Source: Actinomadura sp. NAK00032
GTDB taxonomy: Bacteria > Actinomycetota > Actinomycetes > Streptosporangiales > Streptosporangiaceae
Length of the DNA: 64,000 bases
Assembly: GCF_013364275.1 (NCBI RefSeq)
Contig: NZ_CP054932.1
Coordinates: 62,001-126,000 of the forward strand
Direction: 5' to 3'
Shown here: positions 16,574 through 25,256 of the stretch, piece after piece
How positions within the stretch are numbered: position 1 is the first letter of the stretch
Layout: each line of letters starts with the position of its first letter
Translations under genes and position numbers: made by a program
The notes under the pieces: generated by a model
Told to the model about the DNA's origin: nothing
The model's database searches: none
What the model saw: only the letters and a program-made list of their open reading frames with translations

Positions 16574-17527
16574 ATGCAGACCTACGCGTTGGAGTTGTGG
16601 GAACGCGTGTTTGTCCGCGTGATGCTCGACGCCAAGCTCGATTCACTGCACGGACAGGCCTTCGAGGACTTCTTCCTTGATCTCATGTGCATGCGGGATC
16701 CAGGCTTCTTCGACATCCGTACGCGTGGCCGCCTGGGGGACCGCGGAGCCGACGGGTTGATGATCAGTGGCCGCAAGCTTTTTGCCTGCTACGGGCCGCA
16801 GACCGCCGACGAGCGGGAGATCCGCAGGAAGATCGAGAAGGATCTGGCGAGCGCGCTACGGCAGCGCCCTGGCGCCTTCGACACCTTCGCCTTCGTGCAC
16901 TGCGACCGTCGCGGCCTGGACCCGGTCGTGTCGAGCGCCCTGACTGATGCCAAAAAGTCGTTTCCCAGCCTGGCGTTCGAGAATGTCGGCTTCCGGCGGA
17001 TCCATCGCGAGATTCTGCAGCTTGATCGTTTGGAGATCGAGGAGCTGCTGGGGCCGTTCCCGGCCAGAAAGGTCGTCACGGGTGTCGCGCTCCACGACGT
17101 GCGGCCGCTGCTGGAGCACCTGGCCAGGGAACGCAAGCCGCAGTACGGGCTCCCTCCGCTTCCCGTTCCATCCCATCGGAAGATGGAATTCAACGAGTTC
17201 TCGGCCGACGCGATGACCCAGATGACGGCCGCCATGGTGTACGTACCGTGTGTGGAGACCTACTACACCAACGTCGTCGATCCCACCGAACGCGACGATG
17301 TGGCAGCGGGGTTCCGCGAGCACTACCTCGCGCTGGCCGAGCGGCACGACCATGCCGACCAGGTCCTCGAGGAACTCGTGCTCCACATCCTCGGCAACGA
17401 GGCCAAGGGCTTCGCAGAGACCTTGAACGCGATGGTCGTGCTGATGTACTTCTTTGGGGAGTGTGACATTTTCAAGATGCCGTCGGCCTCCCCGCCCGGA
17501 GTCCCTGAGCCGAGGACCCACCCGTGA
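16574..17527 (+). CDS. ABC-3C system nuclease-like component
   Basis: 317 residues, first gene of a three-gene overlapping operon. The N-terminal ~150 residues look like a restriction-endonuclease fold: AFEDFFLDLM supplies an acidic residue (E31), and GRLGDRGADG (D60) leads into RKLFACYGPQ, the position of the usual E/Q-x-K strand. The C-terminal ~120 residues (SADAMTQMTAAMVYV, then ETLNAMVVLMYFFGECDIF) match the helical effector-side domain of ABC-three-component systems. The likely role is DNA cleavage or degradation in anti-phage or anti-plasmid defence, inferred from the family. ATG start with GGGAG upstream; the end overlaps the next start (GTGA). Confidence 0.72.
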   Translation: MQTYALELWERVFVRVMLDAKLDSLHGQAFEDFFLDLMCMRDPGFFDIRTRGRLGDRGADGLMISGRKLFACYGPQTADEREIRRKIEKDLASALRQRPGAFDTFAFVHCDRRGLDPVVSSALTDAKKSFPSLAFENVGFRRIHREILQLDRLEIEELLGPFPARKVVTGVALHDVRPLLEHLARERKPQYGLPPLPVPSHRKMEFNEFSADAMTQMTAAMVYVPCVETYYTNVVDPTERDDVAAGFREHYLALAERHDHADQVLEELVLHILGNEAKGFAETLNAMVVLMYFFGECDIFKMPSASPPGVPEPRTHP

Positions 17528-17790
17528 TCGTTCCCACCAAGGGAGTCGCGCCCCAGCGGGCGCTGCTGGCCGTGGGGGCACAGATCATCCTCGCCACCGG
17601 CGCCCAGCCCGTCACCATTACCCAGGCATGGCGGCGGCTCCTGGCCTGGCGGGAGGACAACAGGCACGCCGCGCCCGTCCCGTACTGGTGGTTCGCGCTG
17701 GCGCTCGACATGCTCTACGCGATGGGCCTGGTCGACCTTGATCCCCACAACGAACTGCTGATGTTCCGCGCCCGGGCCGATGCTGCATAG
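17524..17790 (+). CDS. ABC-3C system small middle component
   Basis: 88 residues, GTG start overlapping the preceding stop by four bases. It is the small linker seen between effector and ATPase in ABC-3C operons, resembling the middle-component type with a helical YWWFALALDMLYAMGLVDLD core (about 58-77). It probably bridges the nuclease-like protein to the SMC-like ATPase. It overlaps the ATPase start by 11 bases, so all three products are made in fixed proportion. The assignment comes mainly from position and the conserved core. Confidence 0.7.
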   Translation: MIVPTKGVAPQRALLAVGAQIILATGAQPVTITQAWRRLLAWREDNRHAAPVPYWWFALALDMLYAMGLVDLDPHNELLMFRARADAA

Positions 17791-19534
17791 TCTCCGATCC
17801 GATGACGAGCGGTTCAAGGACCTGCATTTCGGTCCGGGGCTGAATCTGCTCATCGCCGATCGCACGGATGGATCAGCCGACACCGACAGCCGTAACGGTG
17901 CCGGCAAGTCCAGCGCCATAGAGCTTCTGCACTACCTGCTCGGCGCCACCACCCGCAAGAACTCGCTGTGGAGCCACAAAGCCCTGGCCAGGCACCGGTT
18001 CTACCTGGAGATGGACTGGCCCCGGTGGGCCGAGCCCATCACGATCGAACGCCGCCCGGCGTCACCGAAGGTCTATCTCCAGCCCGACGTGTCGCGCCGT
18101 CCAGGTCTCGATCAGTCCGGCCACCTCTTCGATGACGCGCTCGCGGCTGCGGTCACGCTCAAGGACTGGCAGTGGGTGATCAAACGGGATCTGTATCGGG
18201 TGCCGTCGCCTGACTCTCCGGTCAGCGGCCGCACCCTGCTGTCGTTTGCGATCCGTCGCGTGGACGTCGGCGGCTTCCTGCAGCCGACGAGCTCCTTCTC
18301 CGGGCAGTCACCCCACGAAGCGATGATCTCGCTCAGCCATCTGTTCGGTCTGGACGTTGGCCTGGTCACCGAGTACCGGACGCTGTCGCAGCAGGACGCG
18401 ACCCGCAAGAAGCTCGTCGAGGCGGCCAAGGACCCCGTGTGGGGCAAGATCGTCGGGCGCTCCGCCGAGCTGCGCGGCGAGATCACCGCAGTCGAGCAGC
18501 GGATCACCGAACTCCGCGCCCAGATCCAGCAGTTCCAAGTCGTGCCGGGGTATGAGGATCTGCGCAGGCAGGCCGATGCGCTGGACCGGCGGATCCGGGA
18601 ACTGCGCGACCTGGATGAGGTCGAGCGCCACAACCTCCAACAGATGGTGCGGGCCACCACCGATGCCACCGAACCCGACGACCGCTATCTCGAACAGGCA
18701 TTCCAGCAGCTCAACCTTGTTCTGAGCGGCGAGGTCCGGCGGCGCTTCGACGAGGTGCGCACCTTCCACGAGACCGTCGTCCGTAACCGCGAGAAGCAAC
18801 TGCGTGAGGAGACCGACCGCCTGGAGCAGCGTCTGGCCGAACGCGAGCGCGAACGCCAGCAACTCGGCCAACGGCTCGCCTCGATCCTGCAGACCCTGAA
18901 CCAGGGGGGTGCTCTGGACGCCCTGACCTCGCTGCAGTCCGTCCTGGCTCGCGAGGAGGCGACGCTGGAAGCACTACGGAACCGTTTCCAGGCCGCACAG
19001 ACGCTGGAGGCCAGCCGCCGCGAGATCGAAAGCCGACGACTGGAACTGGAGTCGGCGCTGGCCGACGACCTCAACGACCGCGCGGCGATCACATCGGAAG
19101 CCAGTCGGCTGTTCAACGTCTTCGCCCGCCACCTCTACGGCCAGACCCACAACCCCTTTCTGGCGTTCGAAGCACGTAAGCAGCGCCTGGAGATCGAGAC
19201 CCGCATCGACGCAGACGGCAGCCGAGGCATCCATAACATGGTCATCTTCTGCTTCGACCTGACCGCGGCGGTCATCGCGCACCGCCACAGCCGGGGCCCC
19301 GACTTCCTGGTCCACGACAGCCACCTCTATGACGGCGTCGACGAGCGCCAGGTCTCGGCCGCTCTGCAACTGGCCGCCGACGTCATGGCCGATGAGGACA
19401 TGCAGTACATCGTCACCATGAACACCGACGACCTGCGCAAAGCCGAGGCCAAGGGCTTCGACCCCAGCCCCCACGTGATCGAACCACGCCTCACCGACCA
19501 GCCTGACGGAGGTCTCTTCGGCTTCCGGTTCTGA
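17780..19534 (+). CDS. ABC-3C system SMC-like ATPase (DUF2326)
   Basis: 584 residues. Walker A is at about 39-45 (RNGAGKSSAIELLHYLLG). The middle (about 210-430) is long coiled coil, rich in E/R/Q heptads such as RLEQRLAERERERQQLGQRL. The C-terminal half-ATPase includes the DUF2326 signature region with MVIFCFDLTAAVIAH, DFLVHDSHLYDGVDERQ (Walker B/D-loop region) and an IVTMNTDDL stretch. It resembles RecN/SMC-type ATPases of ABC-3C defence modules that sense DNA and license the nuclease partner. Complete, with no frameshift. A mobile-island setting fits a defence role. Confidence 0.82.
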   Translation: MLHSLRSDDERFKDLHFGPGLNLLIADRTDGSADTDSRNGAGKSSAIELLHYLLGATTRKNSLWSHKALARHRFYLEMDWPRWAEPITIERRPASPKVYLQPDVSRRPGLDQSGHLFDDALAAAVTLKDWQWVIKRDLYRVPSPDSPVSGRTLLSFAIRRVDVGGFLQPTSSFSGQSPHEAMISLSHLFGLDVGLVTEYRTLSQQDATRKKLVEAAKDPVWGKIVGRSAELRGEITAVEQRITELRAQIQQFQVVPGYEDLRRQADALDRRIRELRDLDEVERHNLQQMVRATTDATEPDDRYLEQAFQQLNLVLSGEVRRRFDEVRTFHETVVRNREKQLREETDRLEQRLAERERERQQLGQRLASILQTLNQGGALDALTSLQSVLAREEATLEALRNRFQAAQTLEASRREIESRRLELESALADDLNDRAAITSEASRLFNVFARHLYGQTHNPFLAFEARKQRLEIETRIDADGSRGIHNMVIFCFDLTAAVIAHRHSRGPDFLVHDSHLYDGVDERQVSAALQLAADVMADEDMQYIVTMNTDDLRKAEAKGFDPSPHVIEPRLTDQPDGGLFGFRF

Positions 19535-20156
19535 CCGCCCGGACCGTTCACCTGGGCCAGCGAAGCAAGAACCGAGTCACCAACCGCGAACGGGCCGGGA
19601 TCCGGCGGTCGACCGGTGCGTCGAGGTGAGGCTCGGCCCAGGACGGTTGTTCCTGGCGGCCTACTGCCTCTGGTCGAGTTGAGCGGCCAGGACGACGTGC
19701 ACGGCATGTGACCACATGCAGGTGCCGGAGTGGGTGTTGGGTGGGCGCGAGTTCGCGTCCGCTGGCATGTGCGGTAAACCGCCGCGCTTGCATGGTCGCC
19801 GCCTGTGCGTCCGGTATTTCCCGCGGTGCGAGGCCTGGGCAGCACCCGGGCCCCGGGTAGGCGCGTTTACCTGCGGCATAGTCTTGCGTCGGTGATCGAC
19901 CCACCATGGTGAGGACTCCTCACCTGAACGTCTGCCGCGCCTGGGAAGCAGTACGCTCCCTCCTGCTGATTGTAGGGGCTCTGCAAGGCGCATGACTTGA
20001 GCTGACCAGCACGCTCTCGACCAGGAACTGCTCCCCGCGGATCGCGGGGAGCAGGCCCCGCCCGTCCCGACGAAGCTGGGTGAGCACGAGTTCTCCCGCT
20101 TCGTCGAACAAGCACGTGCGTGGCTCTGCAAACGCGTCACCAAGATCACGTTCTAT
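19535..20156 (+). other. Intergenic stretch between ABC-3C operon and sigma gene
   Basis: About 620 bp. The first ~500 bp shows no coding frame I trust on either strand. From about 20070 onward the frame of the sigma-factor gene is already coding-like (GEHEFSRFVEQARAWLCKRV), see that entry. It contains the perfect hairpin at 20028-20054. Confidence 0.5.
20028..20054. repeat. Perfect 12-bp inverted repeat, CRISPR-repeat-like hairpin
   Basis: CTGCTCCCCGCG-GAT-CGCGGGGAGCAG, exact arms with a three-base loop. The CTGCTCCCCGCG...GCGGGGA core resembles actinobacterial type I-E CRISPR repeats, but only one unit is present and no spacer array or cas genes are seen. It lies just before the coding similarity of the sigma gene begins, so it may be a leader hairpin or terminator instead. 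Confidence 0.6.
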
Positions 20157-20663
20157 ATGGGTGGAATCGCTGACGCCGACGACATCGTCCAAGACGCCCT
20201 CGTGATCGCCTACGTCCGCTGGGACCGAGTTCGGACCATGGCGGATCGCCGCAGCTACGTCGCCGAGATCGCGCGAAACAACCTAGCCATCCGGGCGGCT
20301 CGCAGTGTTTACAAAGAGCTACCCACCGGCGACGTCACACGCAACGACCACCGCGCCTTCGACAACACCCTCCAAGTCCTTGACCAAGTCCTCGTTGATC
20401 AACTTCTCGACCGACTAACCACGCGAGAAGCGGAGGTCATCCTCTTCCGCAACTACGGCTTCTCCAGCAGCGACATCGCCGCGATCCTTGAGTGCGCTCC
20501 CTCGACGGTGAGATCAACTCACCGGCATGCTCGGTCCCGGTTGCGCGATCTCTTAACCAAGGTCAACCAGAACACGGAGACAACCGACGAGCCCCAGTTG
20601 GCAAGAAGAGCCAGCGCACATGTGGACGCGCACTGGGGCGGCCACCGTGGGTCAGGGTTCTGA
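20157..20663 (+). CDS. ECF-type RNA polymerase sigma factor, 5' end abnormal
   Basis: Region 2 is represented by GIADADDIVQDALVIAYVRWDRV and EIARNNLAIRAARSVYKELP. Region 4 by LDRLTTREAEVILFRNYGFS followed by SSDIAAILECAPSTVRSTHRHARSRLRDLL. The annotated ATG (20157) lies in the middle of region 2: the same frame upstream, from about 20070, encodes plausible region 2 sequence (EFSRFVEQARAWLCKRVTKI). No ATG, GTG or TTG occurs between the upstream stop and 20157; only CTG codons do. Either a CTG start is used or the 5' end has been lost. No anti-sigma gene is adjacent. Confidence 0.65.
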   Translation: MGGIADADDIVQDALVIAYVRWDRVRTMADRRSYVAEIARNNLAIRAARSVYKELPTGDVTRNDHRAFDNTLQVLDQVLVDQLLDRLTTREAEVILFRNYGFSSSDIAAILECAPSTVRSTHRHARSRLRDLLTKVNQNTETTDEPQLARRASAHVDAHWGGHRGSGF

Positions 20664-21218
20664 GCATCGGTTCCTGGCAGGAGGGGTGCACGAGGCGCAG
20701 TTCGGGGCGGGCAGAGAGGTATGACCGCCGCCGGTGACGACAGCACTGCGTTCGCACAGCGCGGCCGGCAGGGGGCCTGAGTCGAAGCCCGCATCCAGAT
20801 TTGACAGCTGGCCACCTCCCGGCGAGGCCCAACATCGCGGGCCGCTCGTGCGCGTGTTACGAGACGGTTGTCGTTCTTCGCCGAGGACGTCCTCAGCACT
20901 GGGTGTCAGAGGTGGCGTCCTGGTGGGCAACTGCACTCGGGCCGTCATCGCCAGGACCGGCAACGGCCTCCTTCTTCTCGCGGTCCCCGTCTCCTCCTCA
21001 CCGAGGTCGTCTTCTGCGTCGGCCTCATCAAACTCGGCGTCGGCGCAGCCCTCTGCATCGGCAGCGGCTTCCCGGGCACCGTCTCCAAGGACTGCTAGAT
21101 CGCCAGTCCACCTGCAGGGACCCGACATTCACCGCCGGTCCCCTGTTCCTTGAGCGGCACGTGGTCGCCCCGGAGGGCGGATCACCCTCCGCGTCGTCGC
21201 ACGCTCGACGAGCTAACC
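20664..21218 (+). other. Gene-poor stretch with a possible frameshifted membrane-protein remnant
   Basis: About 550 bp. One frame near 20920-21000 gives VLVGNCTRAVIARTGNGLLL and AVPV; another from about 21000 gives TEVVFCVGLIKLGVGAAL and ends FPGTVSKDC (stop at 21098). Both have high third-position GC, so they may be halves of one small hydrophobic protein broken by a frameshift. No family recognised. Confidence 0.3.
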
Positions 21219-21425
21219 TCAGCCCCCGTTCTCCTCGGCGAGGCCCTGCTCGTAGGCGCGGAACGTGTCGATGAAGGTCCGCCGCTCTGCCGGTGACAGC
21301 GGCTCCAGCGCCTGGCGCCACGCTTCGGCTCCCTTGGCGAGCCACCTGTCGACCGCCGCGCGGTGCTCCGCCGTGATGCTCACGATCGTCTGCCACCGAT
21401 CGGCCACGTCCTCGGCCCGTTCCAG
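21219..21425 (-). pseudogene. C-terminal remnant of a MarR-family regulator
   Basis: About 65 residues in one leftward frame (VLERAEDVADRWQTIVSI, then LEPLSPAERRTFIDTFRAYE and a QGLAEENGG end) match the dimerisation helices at the C-terminus of MarR regulators. The DNA-binding domain is absent and upstream sequence in this frame is not coding-like. It is debris in the island. Confidence 0.6.
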
Positions 21426-21614
21426 CACGCCCTGCCGACTGGCATCAGGCTCACCGTCGCGGGTGCCACCTCCAGCCGGCCGGGCGGCCAGCTCCGTGAC
21501 GCCCATTCGGGACCATGTGCCGGATGACCGGCCGCACCGCCGGTCGGCCTCGCTTCGCCCTCCCAGCCGGTCAACATGTGAACACCGCAGACTGTCGGAC
21601 CCGAGATCTACCGT

Positions 21615-22385
21615 GTGCCCGTGCCTAAACCGAAGCGCGCGTGGCGAGACCGAACCCTCGAAGATCACCGCCATGTGTTGATCGAACGGTCGTTTCAAGG
21701 GAAGACCCTTATTGCAAGTTCGGTCGGTATGGGCAAGACCTTCGCGTTTGTGCAGGTGATCAGCGAGCTCTTGGTGCGTGAAGGCAGCTCGCGAACCTCG
21801 CGCGCCGCGTACTTCACCAACTTCTTCCGGCCCTTGGCTTCCCGCTCGCCGATCGGCTACTTCGGCATGGGCCTGAAGGTCTCGAGGCTGCACACCGCGC
21901 TCGATGAGTTTCTCGTCATCGACCGTCCCGAGCCGACGGCAGTGCGATCCGAGCTCGCGGAGGCTCTCGCGCAGCGCGGGACAGCACGCGAGCAGGACGC
22001 CGCGCTCCGGCTAGCCGTCGAGCAGCGCGCTGTTCAGGTGGCGTCAGCCTGGTACCGCAAACGAGGGTGGACCGTCACCGAGTACGGCAAGCCCTTCGAC
22101 CTGCTCGTCGAGAACGACCACGGCAGCCACACCGTCGAGGTCAAGGGCTCACGAAGCCGCATCGACAAGATCACCGTCACCCGCAACGAAGTCAGGAACG
22201 CCCGCACGGAGGTAGCCGACCTGGTAGTCGTTGACGAGATCACCTACTACCGCGACGCCTATGGCCGCATCGTTACCGACGGCGGTCGGCTCCGTCGCTG
22301 GGCTGGATGGCGGCCCTCCGACGACGAACTGACGCCCATGACCTTCGAGTGCCAGCTCCCCGAAGGACCGCAGCAGAACGACTGA
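21615..22385 (+). CDS. DUF3883-domain protein (PD-(D/E)XK nuclease-like)
   Basis: 256 residues, GTG start at 21615 (a second GTG lies two codons on). The C-terminal ~120 residues are a DUF3883 domain with restriction-endonuclease features: a charged helix, YRKRGWTVTEYGKPFDLLVE (D), then HTVEVKGSR (E-x-K), and the ITVTRNEVRNA region after it. The N-terminal half is not recognised. DUF3883 domains often occur at the end of large defence or helicase proteins. A solo protein of this size could be a small nuclease or a severed tail. No partner gene is adjacent. Confidence 0.65.
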   Translation: MPVPKPKRAWRDRTLEDHRHVLIERSFQGKTLIASSVGMGKTFAFVQVISELLVREGSSRTSRAAYFTNFFRPLASRSPIGYFGMGLKVSRLHTALDEFLVIDRPEPTAVRSELAEALAQRGTAREQDAALRLAVEQRAVQVASAWYRKRGWTVTEYGKPFDLLVENDHGSHTVEVKGSRSRIDKITVTRNEVRNARTEVADLVVVDEITYYRDAYGRIVTDGGRLRRWAGWRPSDDELTPMTFECQLPEGPQQND

Positions 22386-22916
22386 CAATGCGGGAGGCCC
22401 GCGGTGACACTTGACGCGTGAACAGCGCTCCAGCCCCAGCCATGGGCCGGCGTTCCAGGCCACTGACCTAATAGTTCAATCAACCACCCCAGACAACGAT
22501 GGCCCCTCCAGGGGATGAGGCGCGGGGCGATCTGCTGGGACGGCTAGCACGGTCGACACCGAGGAGATCCGCCGCCTCCGGGATTTGGCCGGATGCGGCC
22601 GGTTCCCCCACCGCGGAACGCCCGGATTCAGCCCGTCACGGGAGCCGCTCGGATACCTCCTGAATGTACCCCTACTAAGTAGCTGACCAGGAGATACGGG
22701 CGGGCGAGGCCGTGCCCGGTATGCAGGGACTACGGGGCCCACCCGGTAAATGATCTCGAGGGTTGGGAGTCTTCGAAACGAGCGCTCGTCGTTCAAAGCG
22801 GAGCGTTTCCCGGCGACCGCAGCGCGGATCGCAGCGCATTCGCACCGCCGTCTACACGTGTGGAAGCGCCGCGGGGCCGTGCAGACTAGGTCGTGGCTTC
22901 GGGCCACGAGACATGA
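22386..22916. other. Non-coding stretch between DUF3883 gene and kinase fragment
   Basis: About 530 bp. No frame has convincing codon bias on either strand, and no RNA gene or repeat was recognised. An AT-richer spot occurs at 22465-22490 and 22665-22680. The right end is a breakpoint: kinase similarity begins abruptly at about 22917. Confidence 0.45.
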
Positions 22917-23279
22917 GCGCCGCAGCCGCTGCCGCCGGGCACCGACCTGGCCGCCTACCGCATCATCCAGGAAGCCCTGACCAACGTCACCAAGCACTCC
23001 CCAGCTGCGCAAGCCCACGTGCGGCTCCGCTACACCACCGACCGGCTCGACATCACCATCACCGACCCCGGAGGAACTCCACCCGCTGGAGCAACGCCCG
23101 GTTCCGGGTACGGGCTGATCGGTATGCGCGAACGGGCGACCTCACTCGGCGGACGGCTGCATGCCGGCCCGCTGCTCGCAGGCGGGTTAGAAGTCGCCGC
23201 CCAAGTCCCACTGCACCCGCACCACCCCAGCCTCGCCGACAGCCATGACCCCGACGGCACCGAGGGAACCCGCCGATGA
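22917..23279 (+). pseudogene. C-terminal (HATPase) fragment of a NarL-type sensor histidine kinase
   Basis: The open frame encodes LPPGTDLAAYRIIQEALTN (N-box), an LDITITDPGG segment (G1) and GYGLIGMRERATSLGG (G2), followed by the usual LEVAAQVPL end. This is the complete ATP-binding domain of a histidine kinase of the NarX/LiaS group. Sensor, membrane and dimerisation regions are missing, the frame has no normal start, and the response-regulator gene that should follow is absent (the ATG overlapping the stop leads into nonsense). It marks the right end of the rearranged island. Confidence 0.8.
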
Positions 23280-23351
23280 CGATCGGCGGATGCCGCCGGT
23301 GCCGTCGTCGAGGACGGTCGCAACTCCGCAGCCGTTTCTCGCTCCTAGACG

Positions 23352-23849
23352 TCAGCCGAGGTTGGATCCTCGGGCGGGGAAGAAGTCGGCGCTTTGGACG
23401 TACTCCATGGCCTTGGTGAATGCTGGGCCGGCGAGGCGGCGTTCCATTTCCTGCGGGCTCAGGTCCTCCACACGGGTCTGGATCCAGTACAGGTTGCCCA
23501 GCGGATCGCGTACCCGCCCGACCCGGTCTCCGAAGAACAGGTGGGTGACCTCGGTGACCGAGGTGCCGCCGGCCGCAACGGCCTGATGGTGCACGGCGTC
23601 GGCATCCTCGACGTAAAGGCGGAGGAAGCCAGGGGTCGGCGGCCACTCCGGCCGCGCGTCGAACATCATCACCACTGAGTCGCCGATCCGTACCTCCGCA
23701 TGCTCGATGGCCCCGTCCTTGCCCGCAAGGCACGCGAGCTCCTCCGCGCCGAAGGCCCTCTTCATGTAGTCGATGAGCTGCACCGTGTCGCGCGAGATGA
23801 TCCACGGCGTCACGGTGTGGTAGCCCTGGGGAACCGGCTTGACGGACAT
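23352..23849 (-). CDS. VOC-family protein (PhnB-like glyoxalase fold)
   Basis: 165 residues with two beta-alpha-beta-beta-beta modules of the vicinal-oxygen-chelate fold: GYHTVTPWIISRDTVQLIDY, AFGAEELAC, HAEVRIGDSVVMMFD and RDPLGNLYWIQTRVEDLS. The start is ATG 23849, chosen because AGGAGG lies at ideal distance and the protein then begins MSVKPVPQGYHT like its relatives. Substrate unknown; such proteins bind small molecules, sometimes antibiotics. A second PhnB-like VOC gene (26700-27236) is about 3 kb away. Confidence 0.85.
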   Translation of the reverse strand: MSVKPVPQGYHTVTPWIISRDTVQLIDYMKRAFGAEELACLAGKDGAIEHAEVRIGDSVVMMFDARPEWPPTPGFLRLYVEDADAVHHQAVAAGGTSVTEVTHLFFGDRVGRVRDPLGNLYWIQTRVEDLSPQEMERRLAGPAFTKAMEYVQSADFFPARGSNLG

Positions 23850-24787
23850 CTGACTGCCTCCTGGGATGTTGAGTGCCCTCATGCGGTGGTGACGCTAACC
23901 CCCGTCTAGGGCAGTTCCGGTCCTAGATACCACTCCGTTCCGTGCCGCAGGCCGTCCCACCTGGCCGCGCCCCGCCGCGGGGCCGGAAAGCCGTGGAGCA
24001 GGCGACCACCATCCGCCGCCCTTCCCACGGGGGCATGGTGGAGTGGATCGCCGACGAGTCGCACACAACTCCGTAGCGCTCGTTCCTGGTACGGCCGGCC
24101 GGTGTGCCGGTCATGAGGAGGTCATCCGGTCAGTGCGGAAGCCGAGCGTGCGGGGCGGTGAAGCGGGCCAGGGCCTGCTCGGGGGTGTGCAGGCCAGCCG
24201 TCCGGCGTCGCCGTGCCGGATGGCGTCCATGAGCAGCCCGGATCCCTGGTGGCCCCGGCGGCGCGGCTGACAATCGTCACGTCCGCCGCAGCGTAAAGGC
24301 GCCGCAGCTCGGCTGGCTCGCAGCTCCCGGGCGAGTATTCGCAGGGGGTGTGCCGGGGATGGGGCGTCAGCCGTTCCGCAGCCGGTGATCGACCGGTGCC
24401 CGGCGACGATGAGCGAACACGACGCGCGGGTCCGGGTGAACGTCTCGATCACCGTGGCCGTGTTCTTGCTCGGCCAGGCGAGACTGGTCTGCCGCGGGCT
24501 GGCTGCGGCGGCCCCGCTCGGTGGGCGCTCATCCCCGCCGGCCACGGCATCAGCAGCGGACCGCTGCTGCGCGGGCGTCGACTGGCACGGCAACCTGGTC
24601 GGCGGGTGATGATGATGGACGCGGGCGGGCCTCGACCGAGTTCGGATCGGTCGAGGCCCGTCTGGTGCGCGGCCTGGGTTACAGGTCGTGTCGGCCGGTC
24701 TTGACCTGGCGGAGCAGGTTGCTGTTCTGGTGGGTGGTATGAGCACCAGGGCGGGGCCGTCGGGGTTCTTGGAGTCGCGCGACTGAC
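23850..24787. other. 0.9-kb stretch with gene debris and a terminator
   Basis: No intact gene seen. On the minus strand around 24130-24240 two overlapping frames look coding (GLLMDAIRHGDAG and GLHTPEQALARFTAPHARLP, stop near 24132), which suggests the frameshifted C-terminal end of an unrecognised gene. A strong terminator lies at 24626-24660. The rest shows no consistent codon bias. Confidence 0.4.
24626..24660. terminator. Strong inverted-repeat terminator
   Basis: Perfect 14-bp stem CGGGCCTCGACCGA / TCGGTCGAGGCCCG with a seven-base loop. There is no long T-run, as is common for actinobacterial terminators. It lies about 130 bp beyond the end of the leftward SRPBCC gene, and could stop it or serve a now-lost gene from the left. 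Confidence 0.6.
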
Positions 24788-25204
24788 CTAGCCGGGGTGT
24801 TTGGTGGACTCCAGCGCCTGCTTGAAGATGTTCAGGCCGTGGTCCATTCCGGCCGCCATCGGGATGGTGAGCTCGTCCGGTCGCACGTCGTGGATCCAGA
24901 CGAACCGGCTGCGGCCGTCCCCGTGCGGGACGACTTGCATCGACGCGTTGTCGTGCGCCGGCTGCATGGTGCCGCCGATGACCGAGAAGACGAGCCGGCG
25001 CAGTTCATCGTCGAGCGCGATGAGCCGCTCCCGCAGCACTGTTCCGTCGGCGAACGTGACGACCCTGACGTCCGGTTCGTCGAGCCGGCTGTCGGTGACG
25101 AAACCCGGGGCCATCCGGACGGGCCCGTCGGTGAAGTCGCTGATGACCGCCCACACGGCTGCGGGGTCGGCATCGATGATGATCTCTTTCTGCACGGAGG
25201 CCAT
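24788..25204 (-). CDS. SRPBCC-family (polyketide cyclase/START-like) protein
   Basis: 138 residues. The start is ATG 25204 (MASVQKEIIIDADPAAVWAV), the typical first strand and helix of the SRPBCC fold. GFVTDSRLDE, LRERLIALDDELRRLVFSVI, SRFVWIHDVRPDEL and a final helix GLNIFKQALES complete the hydrophobic-cavity fold. Ligand unknown. It follows the VOC gene at 25257-25592 on the same strand with a 52-bp gap, so the two are probably co-transcribed. Confidence 0.85.
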   Translation of the reverse strand: MASVQKEIIIDADPAAVWAVISDFTDGPVRMAPGFVTDSRLDEPDVRVVTFADGTVLRERLIALDDELRRLVFSVIGGTMQPAHDNASMQVVPHGDGRSRFVWIHDVRPDELTIPMAAGMDHGLNIFKQALESTKHPG

Positions 25205-25256
25205 GTCTGTCTCTTCCGTAGTGGTGGGAACCGGTCTCGCGCGGTGGTGAGCGCGT

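Noticed and set aside
20028..20054. Possible CRISPR repeat
   Set aside because: Only one unit with no spacers, array or cas genes; kept as a hairpin only.
21690..21760. Walker A motif in the DUF3883 protein (VGMGKT)
   Set aside because: The spacing does not fit the consensus [AG]x4GK[ST] and no Walker B follows.
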